Shown here: positions 26,770 through 35,786 of the stretch, piece after piece
How positions within the stretch are numbered: the stretch's first letter is position 1
Layout: each line of letters opens with the position of its first letter
DNA from: Actinomycetes bacterium
Lineage (GTDB): Bacteria > Actinomycetota > Acidimicrobiia > IMCC26256 > PALSA-610
Direction of reading: 5' to 3'
Length of the DNA: 61,451 bases
Assembly (NCBI GenBank): GCA_025360585.1
Contig: JANYBW010000014.1
Span: 1-61,451, forward strand
The notes under the pieces: generated by a model
Databases searched by the model: none
The model's input: only the letters and a program-made list of their open reading frames with translations
What the model was told of the DNA's origin: nothing
Program-made: the position numbers and the translations under genes

Positions 26770-29085
26770 ATGTCCGAGCCAGTAATCGGCCCAATAATCG
26801 AGCCAGCAGTAACGCAAATAGTCGAGCAATTACATGGCCAAGCAGTCGAGCCTGTGGTGAGCACACTGCACGAAGAACCCGCGGTCGCGCCGGCGCAACC
26901 AACGAGTCAGGCGCCAGCTGAGCCCGAACCAGAAGTCGCGCTTGAAGTTTCCTCGGCTAGCGCCGCAGTCCTCGAGCGGCCGGTCGTCGCTCCGGTTGCA
27001 GGGGCGGATGATTCCGATGATTCGGATGAAGCTGACCTCGATGACGACGATACCGGTGAAGATGAGGGTGTCGCGGGTGAGCCACGCCCAGTAGTACTCG
27101 GCCCAGACGGCTTGCCGATTCGTAAAAAGCGACGTCGGGGGAAACGTGGCGGCAAAAATCGCAACCGCAAGCCGGTGGGTGAAGGCGGCGAAGGCGCCAG
27201 CGGCGACGATGCGTCCGATGATGATGAAAACCTTCCCGATAGTTGGAACGACGCGGCCGCTGATCGGGGCATGACGAGCGACGACGCGCTCGAAGAAGCG
27301 CGTGAAGACGCCGGCCTGGTTCGCACAAAGGTGCAGCATCCAACACCTGCGAACGCTGGTCCTGGCTCGACAACTTCCGCGGCGATTGAGCCGGGCGATG
27401 TGCATGCTGCTGATTCCAAAGACGGCGACGACAATCACGCGCCGTTCCTCAAACCAGCAGTGCCGCCGCCGGCACCAAAACTCAAAGCCGACGCCGACAG
27501 CACGAAACCGGAAGCGAATTCTGGTGACGGTGCCGACGGATCAACAACGACGGGCGAGCCCGGAGCACCCGGTAGCAGTACTGCGAAGAAACGTCGCCGG
27601 CGTGGCGGTAAGAACCGCAATAAAAAACCCGCGAGCGCGAGCGGTGCACCAGCAGGCAATGGCCAATCCGGCCCGAAGCAAGCGCCGGGCAACAAACAGG
27701 GCTTCATTGAAGGCGTCATCGACGACGACGAATACGACGGCGCCGCGTTCTTGGAAACCCTCGATGAAAAAACTCTGGAACGCCGGCGCGGTTTACAACG
27801 CAAGGGGCGTCCTACTGGCCGTTACGTGATGGCGGTGCATACGCATCAAGAAAGTGGTCGTTCGCACGTAGCAGTGCTCGAAGGCCGCAACCTTGTGGAG
27901 CATTACGTCGCCGAAGTTCAAGACGACGAGCGCACCATCGACGGCAATATCTATTGGGGCAAAGTCCAAAATGTGCAGCCTGGTATGGAAGCTGCATTCG
28001 TTGATATCGGTACGTCGAAGAACGCGATCCTGTATCGCGGCGACGTGAAGTACGACGATGATCACGACGGCGATAAACCCAAGATCGAACGCATGCTGCG
28101 CAACGGGCAATCGATTCTCGTGCAAGTCACGAAGAACCCGATCATGCACAAAGGCGCGCGCCTTACCCAAGACGTCAGCCTTGCTGGCCGCTTCGTTGTG
28201 ATGGTTCCGGATCAACCAGGTACCTACGGAATTAGCAAGCGGCTCCCGGACGACGAACGCAAACGATTGCGGCGGGTCCTTGATCGTCTACGGCCAGCCA
28301 ACGCAGGCCTCATTGTGCGTACTGCAGCCGAAGGTGCCACCGAAGACGAACTCGAACGTGACATGAAACGGTTGCAGTTCCAGTGGAACCAAATCGACAA
28401 GTTGCGTCAAAACTCCAAACCCGGAACGCTGCTCTATAAAGAACCGCCGCTCGCGATTCGCGTGATCCGCGAAGAGTTCACCAAGGAATACCGAGCTGTC
28501 GTCATCGACGATCGCGCGATGTACGAAGAAGTCAAGGGTTACATCGACGCGGTTGCTCCGGAGCTCTCTGAGCGAGTCGAGTTTTACGACGCGGAAGTTG
28601 AAGGCTTTCCGTTGTTCGAACGCTTCCATGTGCACGAACAGCTACACAAAGCGCTCGACAAGAAGGTTTGGCTGCCATCGGGCGGTTCACTCGTGATCGA
28701 ACACACCGAAGCGCTCACCGTCATCGATGTGAACACCGCCAAAAACGTCGGCAAGAACAACCTCGAAGAAACGGTCTACCGCAACAACCTCGAAGCCGCG
28801 GACGTGATCGCACGCGAACTTCGGTTGCGCGACATCGGCGGGATCATCGTGATCGATTTCATCGACATGGAGATCAAAGCGAACCGTGAAAACGTGGAAC
28901 GGACCTTCCGTGAAGCGCTTGCCCGCGACAAAACCCGGACCCAGATCTACCCAATTTCGGATCTTGGCCTATTGGAAATGACCCGTAAACGCGTTTCCGA
29001 AGGCTTGATCGAAAGCTTCAGCCAGACCTGTGATCATTGCGAAGGCCGAGGGTTCCTCATCGATCGCTCCAGCTACGAGGAATAG
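26770..29085 (+). CDS. rng: Ribonuclease E/G family endoribonuclease
   Basis: A 771-residue RNase of the E/G family for RNA processing and decay. The first ~310 residues are low-complexity: acidic stretches (DDSDDSDEADLDDDDTGEDE) alternate with two basic RKKRRRGKRGGKNRNRK-type clusters, likely RNA-binding arms. The catalytic part starts ~345: S1 domain (NIYWGKVQNVQPGMEAAFVD), then LTVIDVNT and IVIDFIDME with the Mg-binding Asp residues, and a zinc-link CDHC. Actinobacterial enzymes often have such an N-terminal extension. I cannot distinguish rne from rng by sequence; the placement before rplU-rpmA is classical. Confidence 0.92.
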   Translation: MSEPVIGPIIEPAVTQIVEQLHGQAVEPVVSTLHEEPAVAPAQPTSQAPAEPEPEVALEVSSASAAVLERPVVAPVAGADDSDDSDEADLDDDDTGEDEGVAGEPRPVVLGPDGLPIRKKRRRGKRGGKNRNRKPVGEGGEGASGDDASDDDENLPDSWNDAAADRGMTSDDALEEAREDAGLVRTKVQHPTPANAGPGSTTSAAIEPGDVHAADSKDGDDNHAPFLKPAVPPPAPKLKADADSTKPEANSGDGADGSTTTGEPGAPGSSTAKKRRRRGGKNRNKKPASASGAPAGNGQSGPKQAPGNKQGFIEGVIDDDEYDGAAFLETLDEKTLERRRGLQRKGRPTGRYVMAVHTHQESGRSHVAVLEGRNLVEHYVAEVQDDERTIDGNIYWGKVQNVQPGMEAAFVDIGTSKNAILYRGDVKYDDDHDGDKPKIERMLRNGQSILVQVTKNPIMHKGARLTQDVSLAGRFVVMVPDQPGTYGISKRLPDDERKRLRRVLDRLRPANAGLIVRTAAEGATEDELERDMKRLQFQWNQIDKLRQNSKPGTLLYKEPPLAIRVIREEFTKEYRAVVIDDRAMYEEVKGYIDAVAPELSERVEFYDAEVEGFPLFERFHVHEQLHKALDKKVWLPSGGSLVIEHTEALTVIDVNTAKNVGKNNLEETVYRNNLEAADVIARELRLRDIGGIIVIDFIDMEIKANRENVERTFREALARDKTRTQIYPISDLGLLEMTRKRVSEGLIESFSQTCDHCEGRGFLIDRSSYEE

Positions 29086-29209
29086 GGTTTGTGACTCGGC
29101 TGGTCTTGCGTGGGGATCTTCGGCGCGTCTCCGCTATGCTCTACCGGTCTCCCGACGCTAACTGTTTGCCCTGGTGGCGGCCGTTGGGGTCTCATCTAGA
29201 GGAATATGT

Positions 29210-29512
29210 ATGTATGCAGTAGTTGAAACCGGTGGCAAGCAGTACCGGGTTGAAGAAGGCCAGCGGCTCGCGGTCGAGATCTTGAAAAAAGAATCCGTCT
29301 CGCTGAAGCCCGTCCTGCTGGTCGATGACGCTGAGGTGTTGTCGACTCCGGCACAGTTGGCCAAGGTCACGGTCACCGCGAACGTCGTCGGTGAAGCCCG
29401 TGGGCCGAAAATCAACGGATTCACCTACAAAGACAAGACCAACCAACGCAACCGCTACGGCCACCGTCAGCACTACAGCGAAATCGAAATTGTTTCGATT
29501 TCGAAAGGGTGA
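29210..29512 (+). CDS. rplU: 50S ribosomal protein L21
   Basis: A 100-residue ribosomal protein with MYAVVETGGKQYRVEEGQ at the N-terminus and KTNQRNRYGHRQHYSEIEI near the end, both family signatures. AGAGGA lies 6-11 nt before ATG 29210; the frame's earlier start at 29174 is not supported. The 124-bp leader upstream contains a TATGCT candidate -10 (near 29134) and may carry L21 regulation, but no known leader fold could be confirmed by eye. Confidence 0.96.
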   Translation: MYAVVETGGKQYRVEEGQRLAVEILKKESVSLKPVLLVDDAEVLSTPAQLAKVTVTANVVGEARGPKINGFTYKDKTNQRNRYGHRQHYSEIEIVSISKG

Positions 29513-29517
29513 TCTAA

Positions 29518-29775
29518 ATGTCGAAGAAAAAAGGTGCAGGTTCTTCGCGTAACGGCCGCGACTCGAATGCGCAGCGTCTTGGCGTGAAGCGTTTCGGTGG
29601 CGAGCTCGTGACTGCCGGAACCATCATCATTCGTCAACGCGGAACGCTGTGGCATCCCGGTAACAACGTCGGTAAGGGTGGCGACGACACGTTGTTCGCG
29701 TTGACCGAAGGCCACGTCAAGTTTGGGCACCGTCGGGGCCGCAAGCTCATCGACGTCATTCCAACGGGCGAATAA
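29518..29775 (+). CDS. rpmA: 50S ribosomal protein L27
   Basis: An 85-residue ribosomal protein near the peptidyl transferase centre. [27 protein letters not shown] and [20 protein letters not shown] segments are diagnostic. The N-terminus begins [10 protein letters not shown] with no cleavable extension. It starts 5 bp after rplU and is followed by a strong terminator. In most Actinobacteria obgE comes next; here 11 kb of other genes intervene. Confidence 0.97.
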   Translation: MSKKKGAGSSRNGRDSNAQRLGVKRFGGELVTAGTIIIRQRGTLWHPGNNVGKGGDDTLFALTEGHVKFGHRRGRKLIDVIPTGE

Positions 29776-29816
29776 CTCCTTGGCCGCGGCAAACGCGGCG
29801 TTTCGAAGCGGTACAC

Positions 29817-29860
29817 AGAAGCCGTCTCCTAGCGAGACGGCTTCTTGTTGTTTCTCTCTT
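29817..29860 (+). terminator. Rho-independent terminator of rplU-rpmA
   Basis: A perfect 12-bp stem AGAAGCCGTCTC / GAGACGGCTTCT (29817-29828 and 29834-29845) with a 5-nt loop, followed by a T-rich tail (TGTTGTTTCTCTCTT). A smaller GC hairpin (29784-29799) precedes it. Confidence 0.88.
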
Positions 29861-29969
29861 GTGCACTCGTTGGGGCTTCGTTGGAGCAACTCCAACGGCT
29901 AGCTCACCGCAGGCTCACGCATCTTTAACGATTGCGGTCGATACTGGTTGAAAGCTAATGAGGAGCACG

Positions 29970-30419
29970 ATGTCAGCCCACCGCAAAATTCATCAACGAG
30001 ATAAGGGCCTGCGGCGCGTCTCGCGCATCACCAACTGGACAATTGCGCTGGGTATCGGATTATCTGTCCTGTTTGCCAGCCTTGCGCAACAGGCGTTCGC
30101 GCAAACCGTCCGCCAACGTGCAGTAGTGGCGGCCGCGAGTCGGTCGCCGATCGTGCGTAACGTCACCCCGACCTCGACCCCGACCCCGACCTCGACGACG
30201 CCAGGCGACGATGGCGCAGGATCATCTACTTCGAATACGCCAACAACGTTGAAGGCGGGAATCGCGGCGGCAACGCCCAAGGTCAAGCACCGCCGCAAGC
30301 GGCTCACCGCTGCAACCACCACACCGCGTGTCGTTGTCACGGTGCCGAGGTGGCACGCAACGCCGACAATCCATTCTCAGTGGGTGCCGCCGCAACCGGT
30401 GACGTCGGGCGGATCGTGA
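29970..30419 (+). CDS. Membrane-anchored low-complexity protein with SGGS tail, first gene of redox cluster
   Basis: A 149-residue protein of unknown family. Basic N-terminus, one TM segment or uncleaved signal (~24-45, ITNWTIALGIGLSVLFASLA), then an extracytoplasmic Ala/Thr/Pro/Ser-rich stretch with a basic patch KHRRKR. The C-terminus is WVPPQPVTSGGS. ATG 29970 is preferred over ATG 29958 because GAGGAG sits at good distance. Its TGA overlaps the GTG of apbE. The tail SGGS resembles the S/T-G-A-S/T core that ApbE enzymes flavinylate, and position beside apbE makes it a possible substrate, but this is inference. Confidence 0.65.
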   Translation: MSAHRKIHQRDKGLRRVSRITNWTIALGIGLSVLFASLAQQAFAQTVRQRAVVAAASRSPIVRNVTPTSTPTPTSTTPGDDGAGSSTSNTPTTLKAGIAAATPKVKHRRKRLTAATTTPRVVVTVPRWHATPTIHSQWVPPQPVTSGGS

Positions 30420-31348
30420 TATCTGGCTACGGCCGCGAAGAATTCCCGATTTTCGGAACGAAAGCCGTCATCCAGACGATTGGCGTGCAACATCTGGGGA
30501 TTGCAGTCGAAACGGTGCAGCGCGTTCTGGCTGCGGTCGATGCTGCGTGCAGTCGATTCCGTGACGACTCTGAAATCTCGCGCCTGAACGATCGTGACGG
30601 CTTGCCGACGGTTATGAGCTCCGACTTTCTCGCGGCGCTTGCCGTCGCAATGCGGGCCGCCGAAATTAGCGATGGTGTTGTCGACCCTACGATCGGAGCC
30701 AACCTGCGTGTGCTCGGCTACGACCGAGACTTTTACGACGTGGACCGCATTGGGGCGGGGGTTGTGACGTTGCAACGAAACTCGAATTGGCGCGATATCA
30801 AGCTCGACACGGCGCGTTCGGCTGTGACGTTGCCGCGCGGTGTCGCGCTCGATTTTGGTGCGACCGCGAAAGCGTGGGCGGCCGATCATGCAGCCGACGC
30901 GGCTGCCGCGGCTACCGAAACCGGAGTCATGGTCAGCCTGGGTGGCGATCTTGCGATAGCGGGTGCAGCCCCGCAGGGCGGCTGGGTCGTGCAGCTCGCT
31001 GATAGTCACGCGGCAACTCCAAGTGCGCAGCTGCCAACCGTTGCGCTCGAAAGTGGTGGCCTGGCTACGTCGTCGACGTCGGTACGGCGCTGGACTCGTG
31101 GTCCGCGCGACTTTCACCACATCCTCGATCCCGCGACCGGTGAACCCGCAATCGAATATTGGAGGACGGTGAGTGTGGCTGCGGCGACTTGCGTGGACGC
31201 GAACATCGCGAGCACAACTGCGATCATCCGCGGCGCTTGCGCCGTCGAGTGGTTGGAAACCACCGGACTCGCGACGCGACTTGTCGCAATCGATGGCTCG
31301 GTGACCTACTGCAATGGTTGGCCGCTTGATGCCGCGGTGCCGCGATGA
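30416..31348 (+). CDS. apbE: FAD:protein FMN transferase (ApbE family)
   Basis: A ~310-residue flavin transferase that uses FAD and Mg to attach FMN covalently to Thr/Ser of a target protein, normally outside the cytoplasmic membrane. Motifs: FGTKAVIQTIG near the start, the CSRFRDDSEISRLND segment, DPTIGANLRVLGYDRDF, LDFGATAKAWAADHAAD, VSLGGDLAIAG and the metal-binding HILDPATGEP. No signal peptide or lipobox is seen, so the site of action is unclear. The frame is open to ATG 30350, but GTG 30416 shares GTGA with the previous stop and family similarity starts after it. It overlaps the next gene by ATGA. Confidence 0.9.
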   Translation: MISGYGREEFPIFGTKAVIQTIGVQHLGIAVETVQRVLAAVDAACSRFRDDSEISRLNDRDGLPTVMSSDFLAALAVAMRAAEISDGVVDPTIGANLRVLGYDRDFYDVDRIGAGVVTLQRNSNWRDIKLDTARSAVTLPRGVALDFGATAKAWAADHAADAAAAATETGVMVSLGGDLAIAGAAPQGGWVVQLADSHAATPSAQLPTVALESGGLATSSTSVRRWTRGPRDFHHILDPATGEPAIEYWRTVSVAAATCVDANIASTTAIIRGACAVEWLETTGLATRLVAIDGSVTYCNGWPLDAAVPR

Positions 31349-32058
31349 TTCTGGCGTTGTTATCCAAACAGTCGTTGTGGTTCGCGTCGCGTGGAACTGG
31401 CGTTGTGAGCATCCTGTTGTTGACCGCGTCAGTTGTGCTGGGTGTGATCACGAGCGTTCGGTTCGAAACTCGACGGATTCCTCGATTTGTGACCCTTGGT
31501 CTGCACCGAAATATTTCTTTGTTAGTAATCGTGTTTGTTACTGCGCACATCGCCACTTCGATCGTCGACGGATTCATTCACATCGGCGCGCTTGACGCTT
31601 TCGTTCCGTTTCGATCGCCGTACCGCGCGGTCTGGCTGGGACTTGGAACGGTTGCTGCCGACTTGTTGATCGCATTGACGTTAACCAGTGTGTTGCGAGT
31701 GCGTATTGGCTTGTCGATTTGGCGAGCCGTGCATTGGCTCGCGTACGTGAGTTGGCCAATCGCGTTGATGCATGGTCTCGGCGCGGGGAGCGACACGACC
31801 GCGCAGTGGATGCGTGTGCTCGATGGTTTCGCGGTACTGATGGTCGTGGCTGTTGTGATTTGGCGCGTGCAATCGATTCCGAGCGATTTGACATCGCTGC
31901 GATTGGGCGCGGCCGCAATGGTGATCGTGGTGCCGGCGACCATCGCGATTTGGGCTGCGAACGGGCCATTGCAGTCGACCTGGGCGAAATCATTCCGTAA
32001 ACCGGTTGCGACCACAACAACATCTGGCGTGCCGTCAATAGTTCGAGGCCATCCATGA
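31345..32058 (+). CDS. Ferric-reductase-like di-heme transmembrane protein
   Basis: A 237-residue polytopic membrane protein with about six TM segments. Two His pairs with the spacing expected for two stacked b hemes are His54/His68 (LGLHRN, TAHIATS) and His130/His143 (RAVHWLAY, LMHGLG). It resembles the ferric-reductase-like/MsrQ-type transmembrane domain without attached FAD or NAD domains, so electrons must come from a separate protein; the next gene (NuoF-like) is the obvious source. Starts and stops overlap both neighbours by 4 bases (ATGA). Confidence 0.82.
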   Translation: MILALLSKQSLWFASRGTGVVSILLLTASVVLGVITSVRFETRRIPRFVTLGLHRNISLLVIVFVTAHIATSIVDGFIHIGALDAFVPFRSPYRAVWLGLGTVAADLLIALTLTSVLRVRIGLSIWRAVHWLAYVSWPIALMHGLGAGSDTTAQWMRVLDGFAVLMVVAVVIWRVQSIPSDLTSLRLGAAAMVIVVPATIAIWAANGPLQSTWAKSFRKPVATTTTSGVPSIVRGHP

Positions 32059-33329
32059 CCCACGATGGCCGCCGGCTGCTGGCCCAAGTTGTTAACAAAA
32101 ATCGAACGTCGCTTGCTGATCATCGGTGCCACATCGCTCGAGTGTCGGAAGGTCGCGCCGGTCGCGCTGATTCGCGTTTGATCGATGCGATCGATTCAGC
32201 AGGGCTGCGCGGCCGCGGTGGTGCAGGGTTTCCGACTGCAATCAAAATGCGCGCAGTCGTCGAAAACCGCAAGACTCCCGTGGTTGTTGTGAATGGAACC
32301 GAGGGCGAACCGGTGAGCGTGAAGGACGCCGTCCTGATGCGCCTACAGCCGCACCTTGTACTTGATGGTGCGGCGATTGCTGCGACTGCAGTCGGAGCCA
32401 ACGAAATCCATGTATGTATCGAACGCAACAACGTCGCGGCGATCAAATCGATAGAACTCGCATTGCTCGAACGTGCACAATGCGAACCGAGCTCGGTCGT
32501 AGTGCACGTGCATGGCACTCCACCTCGGTACGTCGCGGGCGAAGAAACTGCCTTAATTCATTGGCTGAATGGCGGCGATGCCAAGCCAACGGCGACGCCA
32601 CCGCGGCCATTCGAACGGGGCGTTGGTGGCCGGCCGACCCTCGTCGATAACGTTGAGACGCTCGCCCATGTCGCGCAGATCGTTCACAACGGCCCATCGT
32701 GGTTTCGCGAAACTGGCACCCAAGATGAGCCAGGGACTGCGCTGCTGACCGTCGGTGGGGCGGTGGCGCACGGCGCCGTCTACGAAGCCCCGATTGGTAC
32801 GCCGCTTGCACACATCCTTGCTCGTGCAGGTACCCCGAGCGGCGTGCGGGCAGTGCTCGTTGGCGGATATTTTGGCAGCTGGATCGCTGGTGATCAGCTG
32901 AAGACCGCGGCCCTCAGCAATGCAAGTCTGCGACCGCGAGGTGGCGGGTTGGGGTGCGGCGCAGTCATGGTGCTGCCAGAACGTTGTTGTGGGGTTGTTG
33001 AATCGACCCGGGTCATGCGTTGGATGGCAATGGAGACTGCGGGCCAATGCGGCCCGTGTGTGAATGGTTTGGAGTCCATCGCCGCGACGATGTCGCATAT
33101 CGCAATGGGGAGCGCACAACCCGAAGCATTGCAGTGGCTCGATAGGTGGGCGTTGCAGGTTGATGGGCGCGGCGCGTGCAAATTTCCTGATGGAGCGATG
33201 CGATTCTTGCGCAGCGCGCTACTCGCGTTCGGCCCCGATTTTCTTGCCCACGCCTCGGGGCGAGTCTGCGCCGATGTCGAGATGCCAAAGGTATTACCGA
33301 TTCCGAACGTTGCGCCAGGATGGCGATGA
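32055..33329 (+). CDS. NuoF-like NADH:acceptor flavoprotein with altered Fe-S motif
   Basis: A 424-residue protein related to the 51-kDa NADH-binding subunit of complex I. FMN/NADH site: GLRGRGGAGFPTAIKM (50-65) and NGTEGEPVSVKD (80-91). The SLBB region is ~230-300. The canonical cluster motif C-x2-C-x2-C is here A329-G-Q-C332-G-P-C335, with the later Cys375 (GRGACKFPDG), so one of the four ligands is missing unless another residue substitutes. I recall similar AGQCGPC variants in other actinobacterial stand-alone NuoF-like proteins. No NuoE or NuoG partner is nearby; the next gene is a ferredoxin with ATGA overlap. Confidence 0.85.
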   Translation: MTHDGRRLLAQVVNKNRTSLADHRCHIARVSEGRAGRADSRLIDAIDSAGLRGRGGAGFPTAIKMRAVVENRKTPVVVVNGTEGEPVSVKDAVLMRLQPHLVLDGAAIAATAVGANEIHVCIERNNVAAIKSIELALLERAQCEPSSVVVHVHGTPPRYVAGEETALIHWLNGGDAKPTATPPRPFERGVGGRPTLVDNVETLAHVAQIVHNGPSWFRETGTQDEPGTALLTVGGAVAHGAVYEAPIGTPLAHILARAGTPSGVRAVLVGGYFGSWIAGDQLKTAALSNASLRPRGGGLGCGAVMVLPERCCGVVESTRVMRWMAMETAGQCGPCVNGLESIAATMSHIAMGSAQPEALQWLDRWALQVDGRGACKFPDGAMRFLRSALLAFGPDFLAHASGRVCADVEMPKVLPIPNVAPGWR

Positions 33330-33529
33330 AACCGCGCATTGTCGTCGACATGATCAGTTGTGTCGGGCACCGACTTTGTGCCGATTTGTTTCCCGAGCGG
33401 ATCACCCTCGACGATTGGGGCTATCCGATCATCGACGCGTCCGCGATTCCGCCGGAGTTGCTTTCGCACGCAAAACGAACGATCGAAGCGTGCCCAACGT
33501 TGGCGTTACGGCTCGACAAGCTGCGCTGA
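33326..33529 (+). CDS. [3Fe-4S]-type ferredoxin
   Basis: A 67-residue electron carrier. Cys12-x2-His15-x2-Cys18 and Cys56-Pro57 match the three-Cys pattern of small actinobacterial ferredoxins, as does the WGYPII segment between them. ATG 33326 overlaps the previous stop (ATGA); ATG 33320 is also possible. Probably shuttles electrons between the NuoF-like protein and the di-heme membrane protein (inference from context). Last gene of the cluster. Confidence 0.85.
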   Translation: MKPRIVVDMISCVGHRLCADLFPERITLDDWGYPIIDASAIPPELLSHAKRTIEACPTLALRLDKLR

Positions 33530-33646
33530 AAAAACCATCAACGAATGGTCAGCGCTTGCGCCTGAGGCTGAACGCGGGCAGACTCCACGAGCGGGCGCGC
33601 AAGAGTAAGGGCATCTGACCGTGATTCGAACGAAGTGGGGTTACCG

Positions 33647-35752
33647 ATGATCGTCTTGCTGATTGCCGTGTGCGCGATTGCGGTCGTCCCGCGAGTATTA
33701 CAGGTCGCCCATTGGGCCCTCGATGGGGCAATGAACGCAGCGACCGTTGTCCGCTTCCGGCATGCGTCGCAGTTCTTTTTTGGGTCGCTGGTGATGTTGG
33801 TTGCTGCGGTGCAGACGCAAATACTGGTCTTTGAGATTGTTGCAGGAATCGGACTTGGCGTGTGCCTGATCGGGTTGCAGAAGTCGTTTCTTGCCCTGGC
33901 TGCGACTACTACTGGCGGGGGCGCGAGTAGCGCCGTTCGAACCGGGTGCGTTTTCGCGGGCGCCGGCGTGATTGCGATCGTTTTTGGAAAGAGTCAGCAC
34001 GCCGCAGGTTTCACATTGGGCGGGCTCTTGACTTTCTTGGTCGGCTTGGCGGCGTTGGTGACCGCAGGTCGTAAATGGGCGCTGGGTTGGAAGGAGCCCT
34101 TTGCGCGACGGTGGCTCAGGCTGCTCATCGGTGGCGGCGCGGCGATCTTTGGTTGCGATTACGTCCTGTTTCGGTTCACGGCAGTTCGGGCCGTGGCGTT
34201 GTGGTGGGGCTTGGTGGCGCTATCGATGGCTTTGGTTTACCTTGGATCTCAGATACACGCGGTTCGGTACATTGCCAAGGTAAACCCTCCTACGTTTTGG
34301 ATTCTTCGGACTGTCGTAGGTTGCCTGTTGTTCTTTGGCGCCGTGTTGTATCTCAGCCAAGCGTGGGCAAGCAATGTTGGAATCGTTTTCGCTGGTGTGC
34401 TTGCGGGATTGCTACTGGTCGCAGCCCGGAACACTTCTGCCGATTTCGGCGCGGTTGGATTGGTCAGTGTCATGATCTTTTCATTCGTTCCGCGCGATGT
34501 GCCCGCGCCGATCGCGGTGCAGCCTTATCCAGATGCCAATGTCTTCGTCGCGATTGGCGATTCGTATATGTCCGGTGAAGGTGCAGCCCAGTTCTTTACC
34601 GGAACGAGTACCAAGATCGCGCCCCGACCGTCGCCGCTGAGTTCACAATTCATTGCGCACGAAAACGGCTGTCGGCGTTCGCCCAGTGCATACCCGGCGC
34701 TGTTGGCCGGGGGAAACTACGGAATTGGAGTGGATCGTGCAGTATTCCTGGCGTGTTCAGGAGCAACTGCTGGCCCTCTACGCGATGGCCATTTAGAGAC
34801 GGAACAACCGGGCGAGAATCGAATCGCTCGCCAGATCCGCGTGTACAAGGATCGGTACCGGACGGCACCCGATCGAGCGGAAACCGATCGCGTGAAGGTG
34901 AAGTTTGTTCTCGTTTCAATCGGTGGCAACGACGCGGGTTTCGGCAATCTCATTGAAGCGTGTCTCACCCCTGGAGACTGTTCGCGAATCGGTGAACGGT
35001 GGGTCTCGAACTTCCCTGTTGTACAACAGCGCGTGGAGGCTGCGTACAGCGCGGTTGCCGCGACGTTCCCTGGAGTTCCTATTTACGCAATTCCATACCC
35101 AAATCCGATTTCTGCGAATCGGTGTGCATGGTCTCCATTCACCGCGAATGAACACCGTTTTCTTCACGGCTTCACTGATGATCTCAACGCGACGATCGAA
35201 CGCGCAGCAAAGAGCCGCAACGTAACGGTGATCACCGATGTCGAAGGCGCGTTCGAACGAGAGCACCTCCAGATCTGTTCCCGCGGTGAAGATCGCCGAG
35301 TGCAAAAGCCGAGTCAGATCGGAGTCAATTTTCTGGCTGCGAACCCGGTGGGCGGGACGGTTGATGATCAGGTGAATCCACTGAACTGGACCCATAACAG
35401 TATGCATCCCAACGCGCGCGGTCATGAAGTCCTTGCCAACACGATCGCGGCTTGGCTCCACAAGGATCCCACGCTGCGCGCCGCGGCCCCGACACCGTTC
35501 AACGATATGAAGCAAATACTCCAGAGCGCTTACCACCAAGACGCCGACGCGGCGATGGTGACACTCGATGCGGAACAAGCCCCGAAGGGTTCGGCTTGGT
35601 GGGTCGTGCAGTTTGCACGCGGGACGAACGGGTTGAGCTGGCTTGCGGTCCTTGGCCTTGTCGTGGGCTACTGGCTAGTTATCCTCGAAATATTGCGGAG
35701 GCGCAACACCAAGCCAAATCTATTTGATGCACTCAAGCAAGTTTTGGTGTGA
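33647..35752 (+). CDS. Polytopic membrane protein with extracytoplasmic SGNH/GDSL hydrolase domain
   Basis: A 701-residue protein. The first ~285 residues contain about eight to nine TM segments; an SGNH esterase domain follows: block I GDSYMSGEG with nucleophile Ser306, block III GGND with Asn428, and block V MHPN with His587. Several Cys (CRRSPSAYP, LACSGAT, LIEACLTPGDCSR) suggest disulfides outside the cell, and one C-terminal TM segment ends the protein. This resembles actinobacterial membrane-linked SGNH proteins thought to modify cell-surface glycans or lipids; the substrate is not known. ATG 33647 has GTGGGG upstream; GTG 33635 is an alternative. It is convergent with helD. Confidence 0.8.
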   Translation: MIVLLIAVCAIAVVPRVLQVAHWALDGAMNAATVVRFRHASQFFFGSLVMLVAAVQTQILVFEIVAGIGLGVCLIGLQKSFLALAATTTGGGASSAVRTGCVFAGAGVIAIVFGKSQHAAGFTLGGLLTFLVGLAALVTAGRKWALGWKEPFARRWLRLLIGGGAAIFGCDYVLFRFTAVRAVALWWGLVALSMALVYLGSQIHAVRYIAKVNPPTFWILRTVVGCLLFFGAVLYLSQAWASNVGIVFAGVLAGLLLVAARNTSADFGAVGLVSVMIFSFVPRDVPAPIAVQPYPDANVFVAIGDSYMSGEGAAQFFTGTSTKIAPRPSPLSSQFIAHENGCRRSPSAYPALLAGGNYGIGVDRAVFLACSGATAGPLRDGHLETEQPGENRIARQIRVYKDRYRTAPDRAETDRVKVKFVLVSIGGNDAGFGNLIEACLTPGDCSRIGERWVSNFPVVQQRVEAAYSAVAATFPGVPIYAIPYPNPISANRCAWSPFTANEHRFLHGFTDDLNATIERAAKSRNVTVITDVEGAFEREHLQICSRGEDRRVQKPSQIGVNFLAANPVGGTVDDQVNPLNWTHNSMHPNARGHEVLANTIAAWLHKDPTLRAAAPTPFNDMKQILQSAYHQDADAAMVTLDAEQAPKGSAWWVVQFARGTNGLSWLAVLGLVVGYWLVILEILRRRNTKPNLFDALKQVLV

Positions 35753-35786
35753 AGGATCGCAGACGGACCACAGTTAGACGCAGTTC

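Noticed and set aside
29086-29209. Known L21 leader or riboswitch upstream of rplU
   Set aside because: I could not fold a recognised conserved leader by eye; only a TATGCT candidate -10 is visible.
29958-30419. FMN-binding domain in the first gene of the redox cluster
   Set aside because: The translation is low-complexity with one TM segment; none of the FMN-binding domain sequence around S/T-G-A-T is present, only a C-terminal SGGS.
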